NCBI RefSeq assembly: GCF_034929435.1
Contig: NZ_JAYFUM010000013.1
Coordinates: 1 to 46,383, forward strand
Direction: 5' to 3'
DNA length: 46,383 bases
DNA from: Arcicella rigui
GTDB taxonomy: Bacteria > Bacteroidota > Bacteroidia > Cytophagales > Spirosomataceae
Part shown: positions 45,571 to 46,383 of the stretch, one piece after another
How positions within the stretch are numbered: the first letter of the stretch is position 1
Layout of the letters: every line of letters starts with the position of its first letter
Position numbers and translations under genes: made by a program
Notes under the pieces: model-generated
What the model was told of the DNA's origin: nothing
The model's input: only the letters and a program-made list of their open reading frames with translations
Database searches by the model: none

Positions 45571-46161
45571 ATGAAAACAGTTTCTGACAGCCAACTTTGG
45601 GATGAGTTTTTGAAAGGTAGCGATACCGCTTTTGAAACGATATATCTTCAATACGTAAATGTATTGTATAATTATGGTCGTCAGTTTACCCGTAATGATG
45701 ATTTGGTGAGGGATTCTGTGCAAGAATTATTTTGTGAACTAATTCAAAATAGAGAACGATTAGGGACAACAACTTCTATTAAGTTTTATTTATTGGCAAG
45801 TATTCGTAACAAATTGGTACGGAAAGTAAAGCATGAAGATAAATTTCAGTCGCTACAAGATTTTGGAGGCGATTTCCAAATAGATTTTGCCTGTGATTCC
45901 GACATACTCAGAGACCTCAATCTGAACCAATCGGGCGAAATGTTGAAGGAAGCCTTTGAAAAACTACCAGCCAAACAGCGAGAAGCCATTTTATTGTATT
46001 TCTATGAAGATGTGAGTTATGAGGAAATCGCCAAAATAATGGAAATGACAAAAGTAAAATCGGCAAGAGCTTTAATTTACAGAGCTTTAGATTCTTTACA
46101 GCAGATTTTTAACAGAGGTGAAAAATATTCCTATCCTTGGGAATATCCATTGGTTGGTTAA
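45571..46161 (+). CDS. ECF-type sigma-70 family sigma factor controlling the PUL
   Basis: The protein has 196 residues. Region 2 is at about 10-90 (LWDEFLKGSDTAFETIYLQY, VRDSVQELFCELIQNRERLG, IKFYLLASIRNKLVRKVKHE). Region 4 is at about 128-180 (EKLPAKQREAILLYFYEDVS, YEEIAKIMEMTKVKSARALI). This matches the Bacteroidota ECF factors that pair with FecR anti-sigma proteins and SusC-type transducers. The neighbouring divergent fecR and STN-bearing SusC complete the set. It should activate the PUL when the transporter binds its glycan. It is unrelated in sequence to the two sigma paralogues at 8162 and 13194. Confidence 0.92.
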   Translation: MKTVSDSQLWDEFLKGSDTAFETIYLQYVNVLYNYGRQFTRNDDLVRDSVQELFCELIQNRERLGTTTSIKFYLLASIRNKLVRKVKHEDKFQSLQDFGGDFQIDFACDSDILRDLNLNQSGEMLKEAFEKLPAKQREAILLYFYEDVSYEEIAKIMEMTKVKSARALIYRALDSLQQIFNRGEKYSYPWEYPLVG

Positions 46162-46265
46162 GTACTAATACAAAATTGTGAATTAGTGTTCTGATTTTCA
46201 GTAGTTTAATTTTTTTTTTAAATAATTTTGCTCGATTACTAAAGTTTTAAAAATATTTTATATCG

Positions 46266-46284
46266 AAGTCATCTTGACTTTTTT
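46266..46284 (+). terminator. Weak terminator downstream of the sigma gene
   Basis: AAGTCA-TCT-TGACTT forms a 6-bp hairpin (46266-46280) followed by a T-run. It is about 105 bases after the stop. Confidence 0.4.
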
Positions 46285-46304
46285 GACAGTATTGCTTAAA
46301 AATA

Positions 46305-46354
46305 AAAAAGGTTGCTGATATTTGTTTTGCGAACCATACCAAAGCAACCTTTTT
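46305..46354. terminator. Symmetric hairpin with A/T runs, bidirectional terminator or short-RNA end
   Basis: AAAAAGGTTGCT (46305-46316) and AGCAACCTTTTT (46343-46354) are exact complements around a 26-base loop. T-runs follow on both strands. A minus-strand TATCTTTG -7 box lies just outside it (46379-46372). Confidence 0.6.
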
Positions 46355-46371
46355 ATGTACTACGTACTCAG

Positions 46372-46379
46372 CAAAGATA
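46372..46379 (-). promoter_or_regulatory. Minus-strand -7 promoter element at the window edge
   Basis: On the minus strand the sequence reads TATCTTTG, an exact TAnnTTTG match. Its -33 partner would lie outside the window. A transcript from it would run at once into the hairpin at 46354-46305. Confidence 0.4.
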
Positions 46380-46383
46380 TAAT

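Noticed and set aside
1..46383. rRNA, tRNA, insertion sequences, phage genes or an integrase with attachment sites
   Set aside because: I looked for transposase, integrase and tRNA-like features and saw none. The apparent accessory character comes from repeats and paralogy, not from a visible mobile element.

Overview
The window looks like a chromosomal segment of a Bacteroidota bacterium, probably a low-GC member of the Cytophagales-type lineages. The lineage call is an inference. It rests on type IX secretion (T9SS) C-terminal sorting tails, a SusC/SusD-type polysaccharide utilisation locus (PUL), Bacteroidota-style -7 promoter elements (TAnnTTTG), few Shine-Dalgarno-like sites, and ECF sigma/FecR regulation. 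I saw no rRNA, tRNA, CRISPR array, insertion sequence or phage gene.

Region 1 (1-21.7 kb) is a cell-surface and regulation island. It is bounded by two giant secreted proteins made of about 75-residue, four-cysteine Ig-like repeats (225 bp period). The left gene is cut by the window edge; the right one is complete (2221 aa). Between them lie two LuxR-type regulators, two paralogous sigma factors, a propeller-type LytS/YpdA histidine kinase with its LytTR response regulator, and a small secreted beta-helix-like protein. In both giants the last Ig-like repeat appears to be interrupted at the same place by a different domain: a LamG/concanavalin-like fold in one and a seven-unit propeller-like domain in the other. 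The promoter regions of the first sigma factor and of the kinase share a homologous leader with an inverted repeat AAATACC-N8-GGTATTT exactly positioned upstream of the -7 box.

Region 2 (21.9-29.1 kb) holds mostly single genes: a penicillin/AHL-acylase family Ntn hydrolase, a desaturase strikingly like eukaryotic sphingolipid delta-4 (dihydroceramide) desaturase, a protein with two Myb/SANT-like helical repeats, a PQQ-type sugar dehydrogenase followed by a small cytochrome c, and a RelE/HigB-like toxin with an XRE antitoxin behind a palindromic operator.

Region 3 (29.0-46.2 kb) is a PUL on the minus strand: fecR, susC-like, susD-like, then GH43 lipoprotein, GH43, GH51, GH97, GH39 and GH43. 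A divergent ECF sigma factor lies on the plus strand. The enzyme set (three GH43 proteins, two of them arabinanase-like, and a GH51 arabinofuranosidase) points to arabinan or an arabinose-rich pectic/hemicellulosic polymer. The SusC-like protein carries an STN domain, so the expected control is substrate-sensing trans-envelope signalling: SusC-STN to FecR to ECF sigma. Several intergenic gaps here carry degenerate short-period repeats that can fold into hairpins.
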